From Knufia peltigerae (Eukaryota; Ascomycota; Eurotiomycetes; Chaetothyriales; Trichomeriaceae), in contig JAPDRN010000122.1 of NCBI GenBank assembly GCA_030247855.1, positions 1 through 64,000 on the forward strand: DNA of 64,000 bases, written 5' to 3'. Of the stretch, positions 44,918 to 57,900 are shown in pieces (position 1 is the first letter of the stretch; each line of letters opens with the position of its first letter). The notes beneath the pieces are model-generated. The model did not search any database. It was not told where the DNA came from and saw only the letters and a list, made by a program, of their open reading frames with translations. A program made the translations under genes and the position numbers.

Positions 44918-46240
44918 TGCGGTGAGGTTCTAGGCAAGGTTAACGTCTTGGGAGTTTGCTCAAGTCAGGGAGTCCCTTCTTTGAACGAGGTTTGATTTTT
45001 GTGTTTGCGACTCGAGTTTTTGTTTGGCGGTGGATGCCAATGATGCGGGTGATTTTGTGGACATTGCGGTTTATTCGTGCATCACTGGGATACTTAGTAG
45101 AGTTCCTTTTTCTAAATAGCCATATGTGAAATTCGCGTTGTCACGTCCTGAATGAACCGTTTTATCATTTACTGTTACTCTCAGTTTCTGTCAAGATGCT
45201 ACTTGCAAATCTTGTTTCGCAATGCTAGCGGCTGCAGCACTTGTGGATAATGTACGGTATTTAGCCCAAGGCTGAGAAAATTAGGGGCCTTAGACTGTGC
45301 CTTCAGACTCCCATCTCTCCCCATATCGTATATTATAATGTTTCGGCCACCGCCGAATATGTCTTGAAAGGTTGAGAGAACGTATTCAACGCTTTTGCCT
45401 CGGCATGGCGCACGAAATCACCCAGCCTCAAATCACACCTGTTTATTTACCGCGTAAAAGGGCTAACCCAATTCCTAGCAAATCCGCCGTAAACCCACCG
45501 AGCACGGCGCAACCCATATCTTTGGTCCCTGGAGAATGAGGCCTTGTACTACCATTCACCATCCTCGGCTACCTACCTGCCCAAGGCACAGTGGATGATG
45601 TGACGTACTCAAGTTTCTCTCACCAAGTCCACGGATCCTCTCTCCTTCAAGTTTCCTCCCGTGAACCACAGTCGCAAGCTTTTCTCAGTATCTCGCCCCT
45701 TCGGCTATGTATTGCAAATTATGATGCGCTCAGAAAAAATGACCGAAGTCCAACTTTGGAGGCGCATTCACGGCACAAACCGCGAACCGCGAACTTCGAC
45801 CCGCGTACTGCTTCACTTTCTTCTTGCTTGTTCCGGATGCAAAGGCGCAGTGTGGCACAACGCACGGCGTAGCAAAAAGGCTTTCTTGAATCTCGAGCAA
45901 TGATGATACGATGATGTATGTGTATGCCTTGCCTTGCCTTTCTCCCGTCCTACCCCTGTCCTTGCCTTGCATTTGCCTTGTCGTTCATATCGCCTCTTGT
46001 CCTCTTCTGCGAGAAGCCGCTCCTATATGTGTCAGATGTTCTCGCCAAGTCGCCTAAATGGTTACTCGCCCTTGACAAAACACGATCACGACCAAGATGA
46101 AGTCAACAAATATAATGCTTCTGAACTGAAGAAAGTATTGAACACGGTATTGCACAAGCACAGCGGAGACCTTGTGTCCTAAACAGTCCTTGCGGTCATC
46201 AATTTGATATTACAATCACGATCACGGAACGACCATCACA
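44918..46240. other. 1.3-kb spacer, no gene
   Basis: Between two plus-strand genes; it should hold the 3' end of FMN reductase 2 and the promoter of the DUF3112-like gene. Frames at 45591-45972 are short, overlap one another on both strands and lack motifs. TTGCC/CCTTG-rich runs occur around 45927-45980. Confidence 0.55.
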
Positions 46241-47812
46241 ATGTCATACGAGATACATGCATGTAAAGCCGCCTTGGCGAGCTTCAGGACAACTCAAGGA
46301 TCCTCAAGTATATCGTTGACTTCAGCAACATCGATGGCAGTCAGTACGAGTACCACTTCTACTGCCTCGTCGTCGTCGTTGACCACGGATCCGGCAATAG
46401 CAATAGCAGGAGCAAGAACCTCATTGTTGTCGTCAGCACTTCCTCTATCGACCATCTCACCCGACTCAGCCATCGGCCATCATCATTTCGGAAAAGCACC
46501 ATATCTCTCTCAGGTCGCCCTTTTAGGAGAAGTGCCCTCGAAATCCGTCGATGTCCCAATCACGTCCGTCTTCCTCGTCCTCTTTATCGTCGGAGCCATA
46601 AGTAACATGATGATCTTCCGAAAAAACAAAGCGCAGGGCCGACTCTTCATGCCATCATTCTTTCTGTACGTCTTCTGCATGGCCCGGACCCTCAGCTGCG
46701 CTCTACGCATCTCCTGGGCATTCTATCCCACCAACGCCTCCCTCTCCATCGCGGCCTTTATATTCGTCTCGGCCGGCGTCCTGATTATTTTCGTTGTCAA
46801 CCTAATCTTCGCCCAAAGAATCGTCAGGGCGATACAGCCTCGCATCGGATGGAGCCCAGCATTCAAGATCTCATTCGTCATCATATATGGTCTTACGGTG
46901 CTCCTTCTGATTGCGACGGTCATCTGCATCGTCCACTCCCATTACACCTTGAATCCAGACGACTTGCGAATCGACCTTCACATCGAACAAGCCGCCATAA
47001 CATATTTTCTTTGCCTCGCATTCCTCCCGCTTCTGCTGGTATATGTGGCTCAAGTTCTCCCACGGACGAGGAGACCCGAAAAGTTTGGAACTGGATCCTG
47101 GCGATCCAAAGTACGGATTTTGACACTGGGTGCTGCACTCTGCACGTTCGGCGCAGGATTTCGCACGGGCTCGAACTTTATGAACCCCCGGCGTGCGGAT
47201 GATCCGGCGTGGTACCATTCCAAAGTTTGTTTTTATCTTTTCAATTTCACCATCGAAGTCCTGGTGGTGTACCTTTACCTGATCACGCGAGTGGATAAGC
47301 GCTTCTACATCCCCAACGGATGCAAGGCGGATGGGGACTATACGCGACCACGACAACAGATTCCCTCCTCTGGGGCATCGTCCAGTACGGTGGTCGTGGG
47401 CGAGCCAGAGAACCTGAAACGAAAGGGCAGCTTGAGTAGCTACGCGCGCATCTTCGATGGGAGCTCGTCCACGTATTCGTGGCGCGAGGAAGAGAGGGAG
47501 AGAGAAGTCAATCGCAGATATGCCAGTGATGGGGAGGAAGACCATGAGCGTCACGTGCGCTCACGTTCAATCTCACGCTCGCATTCTCCGTCTAGGTCGT
47601 ACTTGTCGCAGGTGGAAATCAATTGGGGATCAGAATCGACCTTGCAACTCCCCCCTGCAGTGGCACCGAGTAGGATACGAGTGGTGGATATGCAAGAGGC
47701 GCCGTACGTGGACATTGATTTCCTCCAAGAACGTGATCATTACGGCCAGCATAGAGGTGATGACTGGTTCAGGTTGGAAACTCCAAGGGTATCAGGGACT
47801 TTTGAGAGGTGA
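46241..47812 (+). CDS. Seven-TM fungal membrane protein, DUF3112-like
   Basis: Single-exon gene for a 523-residue membrane protein. The first ~95 residues are Ser/Thr-rich and probably extracellular. Seven hydrophobic segments follow at roughly 103-124, 140-165, 170-195, 211-236, 253-280, 297-315 and 332-356. The conserved end of the membrane part, GSNFMNPRRADDPAWYHSK then VCFYLFNFTIEVLVVYLYL and RVDKRFYIPNG, matches what I recall of the fungal DUF3112 family, whose function is unknown. The C-terminal ~150 residues are polar, with an Arg-Ser-rich run (SRSISRSHSPSRS). No enzyme motif is visible. It lies between cluster genes, but membership is uncertain. Confidence 0.7.
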   Translation: MSYEIHACKAALASFRTTQGSSSISLTSATSMAVSTSTTSTASSSSLTTDPAIAIAGARTSLLSSALPLSTISPDSAIGHHHFGKAPYLSQVALLGEVPSKSVDVPITSVFLVLFIVGAISNMMIFRKNKAQGRLFMPSFFLYVFCMARTLSCALRISWAFYPTNASLSIAAFIFVSAGVLIIFVVNLIFAQRIVRAIQPRIGWSPAFKISFVIIYGLTVLLLIATVICIVHSHYTLNPDDLRIDLHIEQAAITYFLCLAFLPLLLVYVAQVLPRTRRPEKFGTGSWRSKVRILTLGAALCTFGAGFRTGSNFMNPRRADDPAWYHSKVCFYLFNFTIEVLVVYLYLITRVDKRFYIPNGCKADGDYTRPRQQIPSSGASSSTVVVGEPENLKRKGSLSSYARIFDGSSSTYSWREEEREREVNRRYASDGEEDHERHVRSRSISRSHSPSRSYLSQVEINWGSESTLQLPPAVAPSRIRVVDMQEAPYVDIDFLQERDHYGQHRGDDWFRLETPRVSGTFER

Positions 47813-48961
47813 GATTGGAGAGACGGAGAGGGTGAGTTTAGGGGGATGGGAGTGGAAATGCGAATGTGAAGCAGGCCTATTTCATTTGCGATTGCTGTCA
47901 TTGGAAAGATCTGAGTGGTAGGCCTGTCTCATTGGCCTTTTGGGAGGATTTGATATTTCATGGGCATGAACAAGGAGTTTGGGAAACATCGACAATGATG
48001 ATTACAACCTGACACAGAGATATTTTATTCTCGAGACCGACAAAGTCTGCCATGACGAGATCGAGATCGAGAAATGAGACAACGAAACCCTCATTCGGAT
48101 TATGCTCTATGGTCAAAGAGGCGACTTTGGGAAAGTAAATTTCCTTCTTGGTCTAGAGAAGAAAGCATGGTAGAGGGTATTCTGTAACATTTTGTTCCGT
48201 AGACGAGACCTATTTTCCACCCATGCCATGGACAGTGTACAGGATCAATGGCAATATGGCAGCGATAATCTAGACTAGGTAGGGTTTGCGATTTTATGTG
48301 CTGAATTGTTCTAGCACGATACAATTTCCACTCTTCTCGGCCCATTCTTTTCTTTTTTGTGGTGTCGAGCCCCCCCTGAATTCGCCGACAAGCCCGACAG
48401 CCTTATCGAGTATCACTATCACTAACAGTTTTCTTGTCTTTCGGGGCATTTCACATGTACAGAAAGACCCAAATGGCCATGTACTTCGGCATATTAATGC
48501 GATGGAAGCTAAATCTGGGGATATTGTAGTCATTGTAGTCAGGTGATAAGATAGAGAACGCTTTTCATTTTATAACGCCGAAAAGGATCAATGCCATTAG
48601 CCTCGTCTCTTTTAGGTCAAATCAGTCACTCAGGGCCCAGAAAGGCGTCGAGGGATCACTCACTCACTGCTCGCTGCTCGCCCAGAGACAGAGTACTCGA
48701 GTCCGACAAGGCCGGGGCCGAGGTAATTGATTGATTAAGAAAAGAAGGACGAGACTTTCAGACACGAGTACCTACAGTAAAGACTGGAAAAGGATACCAG
48801 CAAAAAGGCCATCCTACCCTAACCTACCCTTTTCGTCATATTTTTCTGAGTCCCTTGATCCTCTGTATTTGACAGCTTGATCGTCTATACTAGCCCGTGT
48901 GCAACACTTGAAAGCCTCCTACTATACACTTGGAAATCTCAAAGACACGCCTTGTGCCATC
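47813..48961. other. 1.15-kb spacer, promoter of FAD monooxygenase 3
   Basis: Between two plus-strand genes; no gene supported. It must hold the promoter of the salicylate-hydroxylase-like gene. A minus-strand frame at 48294-48533 has no motif. Confidence 0.5.
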
Positions 48962-50762
48962 ATGGGATTGAAAATCATCGTCGTCGGTGCCGGTATTGGT
49001 GGTCTCACTGCCGCTCTGGCTTTGAGACAAGCAGGTCATTCTGTCGAGGTAAGGCATTCCTGAACATTCTTTGCTCTACAACGAGTCCTGCTCAAAAGTT
49101 CTAATATTCTTCTGTGACTTACCTAGATATTCGAAAAATCAAAATTCGCAAAGGAAGTCGGCGCAGCTTTAGGGTTGACACCAAATGGTTCACGAGTTCT
49201 CGCGACTCTCGGCTTCTCATTTGAACGTGCGAGAGCAAGGGAAATCACCAGCTGGGACATTGTCGACGGGGTGAGTTTGAGGTTGGCCAAAAGTATGGAT
49301 TTTACCGGCCTTTCCAAACAATTTGGATTCTCGGCCTACGCGGTACACCGCGTCGACTTTCACACCGAACTTTTGCGCCTCGCACAACAACCTGGGATCT
49401 CGGGCGAGGAAGCCGTGGCCTTGCATTTGTCCTCTGCGGTTGTCGATTGCGATCCGGTCGAAGGTTGGATCCAGCTGGCGGACGGCACCAAACATTACGC
49501 AGACCTGATTGTGGGGGCCGATGGGGTCCATTCCGTTCTCAGACCTCTTGTGACGGGATCTGGAGATGCGCCACATTCGACGGGACTCAGCGCCTTTCGG
49601 TTCTTGGTCCCAACCTCTACCATGTGCAACGATCCGGCCCTGCAGGATCTGATGGAGTGGAAGACCACGGGTGCAGCGACTCTCGCAGACCCCCAAGATG
49701 CCCTTCCCCAACGCCACATGATGTGGTATGATTGTCAAGAGTGAGTTTGTTTTTATAATGTCCAATATCTGGCAAGACCAGAAAGAAACTTGAGGCAGTA
49801 TTCGGGAATGCTGTCTGGCACTTGGAAATCCACTGACAGTCGTAAAACATTTTTAGTGGCGAAATCCAAAATTTTGTTGGAATAACTGCTTCACGAGACA
49901 TTCCTATGGGAAGTGATGGGATTCCTGGTTCGTACTCTCTCTGGAAAAAGGACTTCTGAAAAAAAGGGGTTCTGCTGTCAAACAAAGCTAACAGACTGAC
50001 TGTTGGTTGTGGCGTCACAGATTTCAATACTGCCATGCTTGAAGACTTTCATGCATATCATCCTGACCTCAAACATGTCATCAAGATTGCAGAAAACGTC
50101 ACTTGCTGGCCTCTCAGCATTCATGATCCTTTGACATCTTGGACCAAGGGAAAGGTGGTTCTCGTGGGGGATGCTGCTCATCCGGTAAGTGTATCTAATC
50201 GTCGACGTTTTTTGGGGGGGTTCTGCTCGGAGCAATCTTTGACCTGACCTATCTGTGTCTGTGTAGATGTTGCCATTCGGAGGTCAAGGATCCAATCAGG
50301 CAATCGAAGATGCAGGGGCGTTGGGTTATCTCTTCACTGGAGTGGATGACGTTTCCAAAGTGTCGGCACGTCTGAAGATGTTTGAGGAAGTACGCATCAA
50401 CAGAGCCTCCATTATTCAAACCTTGTCCACTCAGAGAGCCGGAAAGGAAAAGGATGTCGAAGAGGCGTTGAAACAGTATTATGCTCCTGGTGCAAAGATT
50501 CCCGGGTCATTTCCCGAGCGCAATTACGATGCTTTCAGGTGAGTAGAGCTTTGGAGATTTCTAGCCCTTTTATTTTTGTTTCTCTGGTCGACTTACTTAT
50601 TCTCAATTCCACAGTCACAATGTACTTCAAGCTGCCGCTGATGTTTTGGCGACGTCAAAACTGGAGCAGGAAGCCCCCGACAGCGCGAGCACCGAAGCGT
50701 ACATTCTTCCTCAGATGACGCGGGACTATTTGAGCAATCAGATGATGAGTCAAGCCGCGTGA
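48962..50762 (+). CDS. Salicylate-hydroxylase-like FAD monooxygenase
   Basis: Six exons: 48962-49048, 49127-49740, 49857-49927, 50021-50184, 50267-50538 and 50615-50762, all introns GT-AG; product 451 residues. It begins MGLKIIVVGAGIGGLTAALAL (FAD GxGxxG), with the second FAD motif FEKSKFAKEVGAALGLTPNG, the DG motif LIVGADGVHSVLRP and the GD motif VVLVGDAAHPMLPFGGQGSN followed by QAIEDAGALGYL. This is the salicylate hydroxylase/6-hydroxynicotinate-type class A monooxygenase layout, which hydroxylates (often with decarboxylation) aromatic acids. The exon 3 donor reads GTTCGT, a weaker site, but it keeps the frame to DFNTAMLEDF. It stands directly upstream of the PKS on the same strand with 1.14 kb between, which favours a role in tailoring its product. 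Confidence 0.88.
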
Positions 50763-51903
50763 TGAGCGATGAGTGATGATGGGAGTCGAAGCAGTCATTG
50801 AGGGGAGATATTGTCGAAAGGTGCTGGGTGGTGTTTTGGATACGCAGCATGGTGTCCGTCGGTTCATAGAAGCTCAGGATATAAAGTGGGCTGGAGCTTA
50901 GATAGCCATTCTCAAGTGTTGTCTTGTCCTTGTGTTGTTCTGTCGCTGGCTGTTGTTGTTGTTGCTGCTGCTAAAGGCATGAAATGAAATGTGTTGACTC
51001 GCCATCATCTCGAACAGCTTGCCTAGGCGGATGCGTATTGTTGGCCTGCGTTACCTCTTATCCGCCTTTGACTTTTTACAGACAGCTAGTGTGCCCATGA
51101 TACTGATATTACAAGGGTATAAATCGACGAATATTCCGTAAAATATTAATGTGTTCAAAGTATTCGCCACGATTCCGCGCAGCTTGAGAACACGTCGTTT
51201 AGGTATCTTGACGCGTCGATCACGTGGTTTAGCCTGGAATGCTTGATTATAGGGTCTTCATCAGTACCTCTTAGGCACGCCTAAGTATATGGTATAGGCG
51301 AATCTTCCGCCAATATCGGGGCCAGATCGGTGCCTGGGCACCTGCCTATTTAGGCATCTAGTAGGCCAATATTGAAGCCCGCCAAATCTCTGCTGTGTAG
51401 ATTTTCTGTTCATCATCTCGCCCGCATCATTTCTCTTCCACGTTTCTCATAGCCATCTCACCACACTCTAGAAACAATAACAATGATGTGCTCCTTTTCA
51501 GCTTGCCAAACCCGGGGCCTTGACCGTCATAAATTCCGTGAATGTATTGTTATGGAGCTGCTGGACAAGAATCGGATTCGGCTTACTACCGAAAACACCC
51601 GCCATATGAACGCCGACCGGAGTCTTTTCCAGAAATACCACACATAGTGTGTGCGACCCAAGGAGCATCCCTTCAATGCACCGGCAACGCCAAAAAACCG
51701 TCCGGTTGCCGTCTTCGGCCCCGGGTCATGGGTATAGGCGCATGGCATCCGTGATATACTACCGTCTCACGTGAAACTCCCAGGCATGTCGTATATACGC
51801 CATCCTGTCCAGCTAATACCAGTAGTCCAGGTGCAGATTCGAGTGCCAGCTACAGACAGATTGCTACGACATTCAGATGCTTGGGTAGCCAAAGTACGCA
51901 GGC
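50763..51903. promoter_or_regulatory. PKS upstream region
   Basis: A 1.14 kb spacer that must contain the PKS promoter and leader. It is AT-rich near 51090-51170 (GGTATAAATCG at about 51116) and carries several AGGCGC/TAGGC-type repeats at 51270-51365. Frames at 51527-51754 on both strands overlap and look accidental. Confidence 0.45.
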
Positions 51904-54900
51904 ATGGCTGGATCAATTTCATTCTTTGGCGACGGCTCGCTCCCTCTGCATCCAACATTCTCTCAGATCCTTCAGGCTCGAACTCAACGTTCACTACTCT
52001 CCGTTTTCCTGCACAAAGCTAGGCTTGCACTTCAAGATGAGATCTCCCAAGTTCCGATACCAGATAGGAAGGGCATGCCAGACTTGGCAGAGCTTGAATG
52101 CTTGATTCCCAATCCTGCGGAGAAGCAGCCTCGCGATCACCAGTGTCTGGCTCCTGCAATGCTTGTTATCATTCAACTGGGGCAATTCATCAGGTGAGCT
52201 CAGATCGCCCTCTGTGACGCCCATAGGTTGATTGACATCTTTGACTACAGTTGGTATGAGAACCACCCTGAAGAACCTTATCCCGGTCCAGAATCATCAT
52301 TCGTTGTTGGATTGTGTGTAGGACAGTTGTCGGCTGTTGCGGTCAGCCTTGCTCGGAGTTTGGTGGAACTCCTCCCTCTTGCTATCGAGTCTGTCCGCTT
52401 GGCCTTCCGAACTGGTCTCACTGCGACCATGGTGAGAGACGAATTGGAACAGGGGGAGAGCTCCGAGACATGGGCAGTGCAGAGCTCCCGTGCTTTGGGC
52501 CTAGGTGAGGATAATCTACTCGACACCATCCATAAAGAAGAGGTCAGTAGCAGCCACCCTGCATTGGTTGAAGTAACGTGGCTTACCATATTCTTCAGGG
52601 TATACCCGAACGCAAAAGAAGTTACATTAGTGCTTCATTCGGCAAAGCATTCACACTCCAAGGCCCTCCTTCTACGCTCGATAAGATCGGCCATTGGCTA
52701 AGTTCAAATCGAAAGTCCTTACCACCAAACTCCTATCAAAGACTTCCTATTTATACCCCATACCATGCACCGCACCTTTATTCCGAAGAGGACATCAAGC
52801 GTATCCTGAATTTCCCAGACACTGATGACTCTAAATATGACCACACACCATGGGAGACGACAAAGCTGCCTCTGGTATCGCCAGTCACCGGGAAATATTA
52901 CCAGGCAAACAGCACTCGCCATTTGCTACAGTTGGTAATGCACGACGTCCTCAAAGCGCCCATCGAGTGGAGTAATGTGACGGCAGGATGCGCGGATCAT
53001 GTCGCTGCACTGCAGCACGGAGAGTGGGTTGTGCGAGCATATGGTCCCACGCTTGCCGCTGGCAGCCTGGTAGCGACTTTGACGAAGGGTGCACAAGTAA
53101 ATGCCATTCTGGATGGGGCTTCTGCTGCGAAAGGTGCTTCCTACTGTGGTGTTCCGACGAATGAGCCTATCGCCATCGTGGGTATGGCTGGTAGATTTCC
53201 AGAAGCTGCGAGCCACGATGAGCTTTGGAATGTACTCGAAAAAGGCATGGATTGTGCCAAAGTCGTAAGTCTCCACGAAGTATACTCATTCTATTGTGAA
53301 GGCACAGCTAAAATGGACAGATCCCTGCCGATCGCTTCGATAAAGACCTGTATGTCAAGAATGACGGTGCAGCTAGAAATCCAGCTGGAACATTGTACGG
53401 CTGCTTCATCAAAGAGCCAGGATTGTTCGATGCCCGCTTTTTCAACATGTCGCCACGCGAGGCTGAGCAGACCGACCCACAGCAACGCTTAGCACTGGTA
53501 ACAGCGTACGAAGCCCTTGAAATGTCAGGATTCGTCCCAAATCGGACTCCGTCAACACAACTTGATCGTATTGGCACATATTACGGTCAAACCGGGGACG
53601 ATTATCGAGAATGGAATGCCTCTCAAGACGTCCAAACATACTATATTTCCGGAAATGATCGTGCATTCGGCCCAGTCAGTTGTCTGAACTTGATGTTCTT
53701 TGCTCAATCTGCTAATGAATACTGCAGGGACGTATAAACCACCATTTCAAATTTGGAGGCCCAAGTATGAGTATCGACACAGCTTGTTCCTCAAGTGCTG
53801 TAGCTCTCAATACAGCCTGCACTGCCTTGTGGGCCAATGACTGCGACACAGCTGTGGTGGGCGGCATGACCCTATTCACCAGCGCTGACACTTTCTGCGG
53901 ACTGAGTCGCGGTCACTTTTTGAACCACACTGGAAACTGCAAAACCTTTGATGATGCAGCTGATGGTTATTGTCGTGGCGAGGCTGTGGCAACCGTGGTC
54001 GTCAAACGTTTGTCAGACGCCAAGGCTGATAACGACAACGTGCTGGCTGTTATCCTGGCTGCTGGCACCAACTACTCGGCTGCCTCTTCTTCAATCACTC
54101 ATCCACACGGACCGACGCAAGAAACCCTGTATAGGAGACTCTTGAATGATGCTGGCCTTCACCCGTTCGACGTAGATTACGTCGAGATGCATGGCACCGG
54201 CACACAAGCCGGAGACGCTGCCGAAATGAGTTCTGTGAGCAATGTGTTTGCCCCTGCTTCACCAGCTCGCCCACGGGAACATCCTCTATGGCTGGGGGCC
54301 GTCAAGTCCAATATTGCTCACGGAGAATCGGCTTCTGGAGTCACCGCTCTCATCAAATCGCTACTGGTTTTACGCGAACAAACAATTCCTCCACATGTCG
54401 GTATCAAGAGCGGTAACATGAACCACACCTTCCCGGATCTCCAGCAGCGCAATATCAAGATAGCTTTGGGCGGGCCTGAAGCATTTCCCTGCAAACAAGC
54501 ACGGAGACGTAGATTCATGGTCAACAACTTCGGTGCTGCCGGTGGTAACACCGCTCTGTTGCTTGAAGAAGCGCCCCTCCGAGTCACCAATGTAGGTATG
54601 GACCCAAGAGCCGACCATATTGTCGCAATCTCAGCCAAGACACCAAAGTCGATGAAAGGCAATGCTAGAAGCTTGTTGGCATATCTGGAGAAGCACCCAG
54701 AAACCAGCTTGTCTGATGTCTCATATACTACCACGGCTCGACGTAGTCATTTCACTCAGAGACTGTCACTCATGGCATCATCCATATCACAATTGAAATC
54801 ACGGCTTGCGCAAGTTCTCGACACGGATCCTACGAAAACGGGCAAGCCTTCAAATATCATATTCACATTCACCGGTCAAGGATCGCTCTATGTTCCTCTC

Positions 54901-57900
54901 GCCAAAGAACTTTTTGATTCCTCGAGGCAATTCAAGTCCGATATTCTCCGGTTCCATCAAATATGCCTAGATTATGGCTTTCCCAGTTTCATGCCTGTTA
55001 TTGAGAGCGAAAATGGTGACATGGAAGGATTGTCCCCTGCTCAGACCCAACTCGCTATTGCGTCTGTGCAAATGAGTCTTTTCCGCCTCTGGACCACATG
55101 GGGCGTTGTTCCAGCAGCGGTTGTTGGGCACAGTCTGGGAGAGTACGCAGCGCTATTTGCAGCTCGCGTACTCTCTGCCAATGACACACTCTATCTAGTT
55201 GGAAAGAGGGCTCTCCTCCTGGAGACAATGTGTTCACAAGGAACCCATTGCATGCTTTCGGCTCACGCTGACCTGGCATCGCTCAAGAAGCATCTTGGAA
55301 ATCTCTTGAATGATCTTGAGGTTGCTTGTGTCAACGGACCAGAAGATACTGTTCTCAGTGGACGAGTTGACATTGTCGAGGAAGCTCGCAACAAGCTAAA
55401 AACACTCTCGGTCAAGTGTATTGTTCTCAACACTCCGTACGCCTTCCATTCGGCACAGGTTGACCCAATTCTTGCCGATTTTGAGGAAGCTGCACGCAGT
55501 GCTAGGTTTATGACACCTCGAGTTCCTGTTCTGTCACCGCTTCTCGCATCTGTGGTCAAGGAACACGAAGTGCTTACTCCTAACTACGTCTCAAGGCACG
55601 CTCGAGAAGCTGTGAACTTCTCTGCTGCATTGAAGGCCGCACAGCAAGACGGCTTGGCTTGCAAAGAAACAGTATGGCTTGAGGTTGGGCCCAAGCCAAT
55701 TTGCCTGGGTATGGTCAAGGCAACACTTGGAGACGACTGTCGTACCATTTACTCTCTTCGTCAAAACGAGAATTCTTGGACTAGTGCCGCGAAGGCTCTA
55801 GCTTCACTATACGAATGTGGTCACGATATCAACTGGAACGAATACCACCGCGATTTCGAGAGTGGGAAGAATATGCTTCATATTCCGACGTACTCCTTCG
55901 AGGAAAAGAACTACTGGATTGCGTACAAGGATGATTGGGCTTTGAGAAAGGGCGATGATGTCTCAAAGCAGACTAGTATCGCTCCTCAGACTCAAGCTGC
56001 TCAGATAACCACTACGATCCATCGCCTGATTTCACGAAAGCAGCAAGGTACCACTGTCTCAATGGTCTATGAGACAGATCTTTCAGATCCTCTTCTTTAC
56101 AAAGTTATTTCTGGGCACAAGATTAACGGGTTGGCACTTTGCCCGGCGGTAAGTCCTGGCTCTCATCTTCAGACAGACCCAATACTGACGATTTATAGGG
56201 CGTCTATGCGGATATGGCTCTCACGGTTGCTGACTTGTTCAGGAAAGAGTGCGCTTTTGAAGTTCCTACCACCGGGATCAATGTGACCAATATGACCATC
56301 CTGGGCCCAGTCACCGTTCCGGTGCCTCGAGTCGCAACTCCTCAACTTCTGCAAGTCATAGCAAACGCAGAACTGGAGTCAGGAAATATTCATATCGAGT
56401 TCAAGACACAGTGCCCTCAAACGAAGAACTTCACCATTCCAAATGCCAAATGTCAAGCAGTGTACGGCAGTGATCAGGCATGGCTGCACGACTGGTCAAG
56501 GTCTGCATATCTTGTGCGAAAGAGGATTGAAGATCTTGAACGTGGAGTGGCAACTGGCACAACCAACAAAATGAATAAGAAAATGGCTTACCACCTCTTC
56601 TCTCAGCTCGTCGACTACAGCTCTGCATACCAGGGCATGCAGGAAGTCCTCGTGGACACTGAAGAGCTCGAAGCTGCTGCACTGGTCAAATTCAATGAAA
56701 GTCGAGAAATCGGTGACAACTTCTTCGCCTCTCCTCTCGCAGTTGACAACCTGGCCCAGCTAGCAGGGTTCGTCATGAACGGCATCGGCGCAGGCGATTC
56801 TAGCTCTGGCGTGTACATCTCACACGGCTGGGGTTCACTTCGACTCTCGCTACCGCTAGATGCTTCTAGACCTTACCGAGTACATGTCAAAATGCAACCA
56901 CTGGAGAAGTCTGTGATGGCAGGCAATGTGTCAATATTCCAAGACCAGGTGATGATCGGCATGATTGGCGATGTTATGTTCCAAAATGTGCCTCGGTCAC
57001 TTCTCTCGACCATGCTGAGCCCCCATTCTTCGGTTGGGACTCGACAGTCTGCTGCTTCCCACAAGGCCAGTAAATCGCCGGCACTAGGACAAAAGTCTGA
57101 AGCCGCGATGCCTCGACAGGAGTCACCCTCGGCAAAGGCTCTTAAACGAGCAGAGGACACTCAAGCCAACCTAATCTTGAGAGTCATTGCCGAAGAGATC
57201 GGTGTCGATGCATCAGAACTCAAGGATGACAGTGGCTTTGCTAACCTCGGAGTGGACTCTCTACTTTCATTGACCATTATTTCGAAGATCAGAGAAGCTG
57301 TCGGGATTGAGTTGCCACAGTCTACCTTTGCAGACTGTGAGACGGTAGGAGATCTCAAGGCTTTACTCGGTGACACTGGGTCTGCGACTGACACCGCCTC
57401 CGAATCTTCTCTTGAAACACCGCCAGAATCTGGCATTCAAACACCATACCCCGTTGCGGAGACTTTGTCAAGCCCCGCCGACAACGACATGATCGAAGCT
57501 CTCCACATGACCCTTGCTGAGCAAATTGGGATTGACGTAGAAGAGCTTGTTGCGACTGACGATCTATCGGCCCTAGGAGTGGATTCCCTAATGAGTCTCA
57601 GTATCGTCGCTGCGCTTCGGGAGAAGATGGGAATAAATGTGCCTCAGGATATGCTTGCCGAAAACACGTCCCTGAAAGGTATCAAGGCAGCACTCGACCT
57701 TGTACCGTCACCATCACTGCCAATCCTGTCCAACCCGGTACCTTTGAGGTCAGAAGTTCGACCGCATGCTGCCACCGGTAGCACTCGCACGGCAAAGTCA
57801 TTTTTGCTGCAAGGAAACCCACAGACTGCATCGCAAACAATTTTCCTCTTTCCCGACGGCAGCGGCTCGGCCACATCCTACCGTCGACTTCCAGAGATCG

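Noticed and set aside
51527..51754. Overlapping plus and minus frames upstream of the PKS
   Set aside because: They mirror each other on opposite strands and lack motifs; the SAT domain starts cleanly at 51904.
20035..51903. AflR-type TCG-N5-CGA sites in cluster promoters
   Set aside because: I scanned the larger promoters by eye and found only near matches such as TCG-N3-CGA; no convincing set.
52194..52226. Alternative 33-bp first intron in the PKS (acceptor CCCATAG)
   Set aside because: It keeps the frame, but 33 bp is shorter than the other introns here (46 bp or more); the 57-bp intron ending at 52250 is more plausible.
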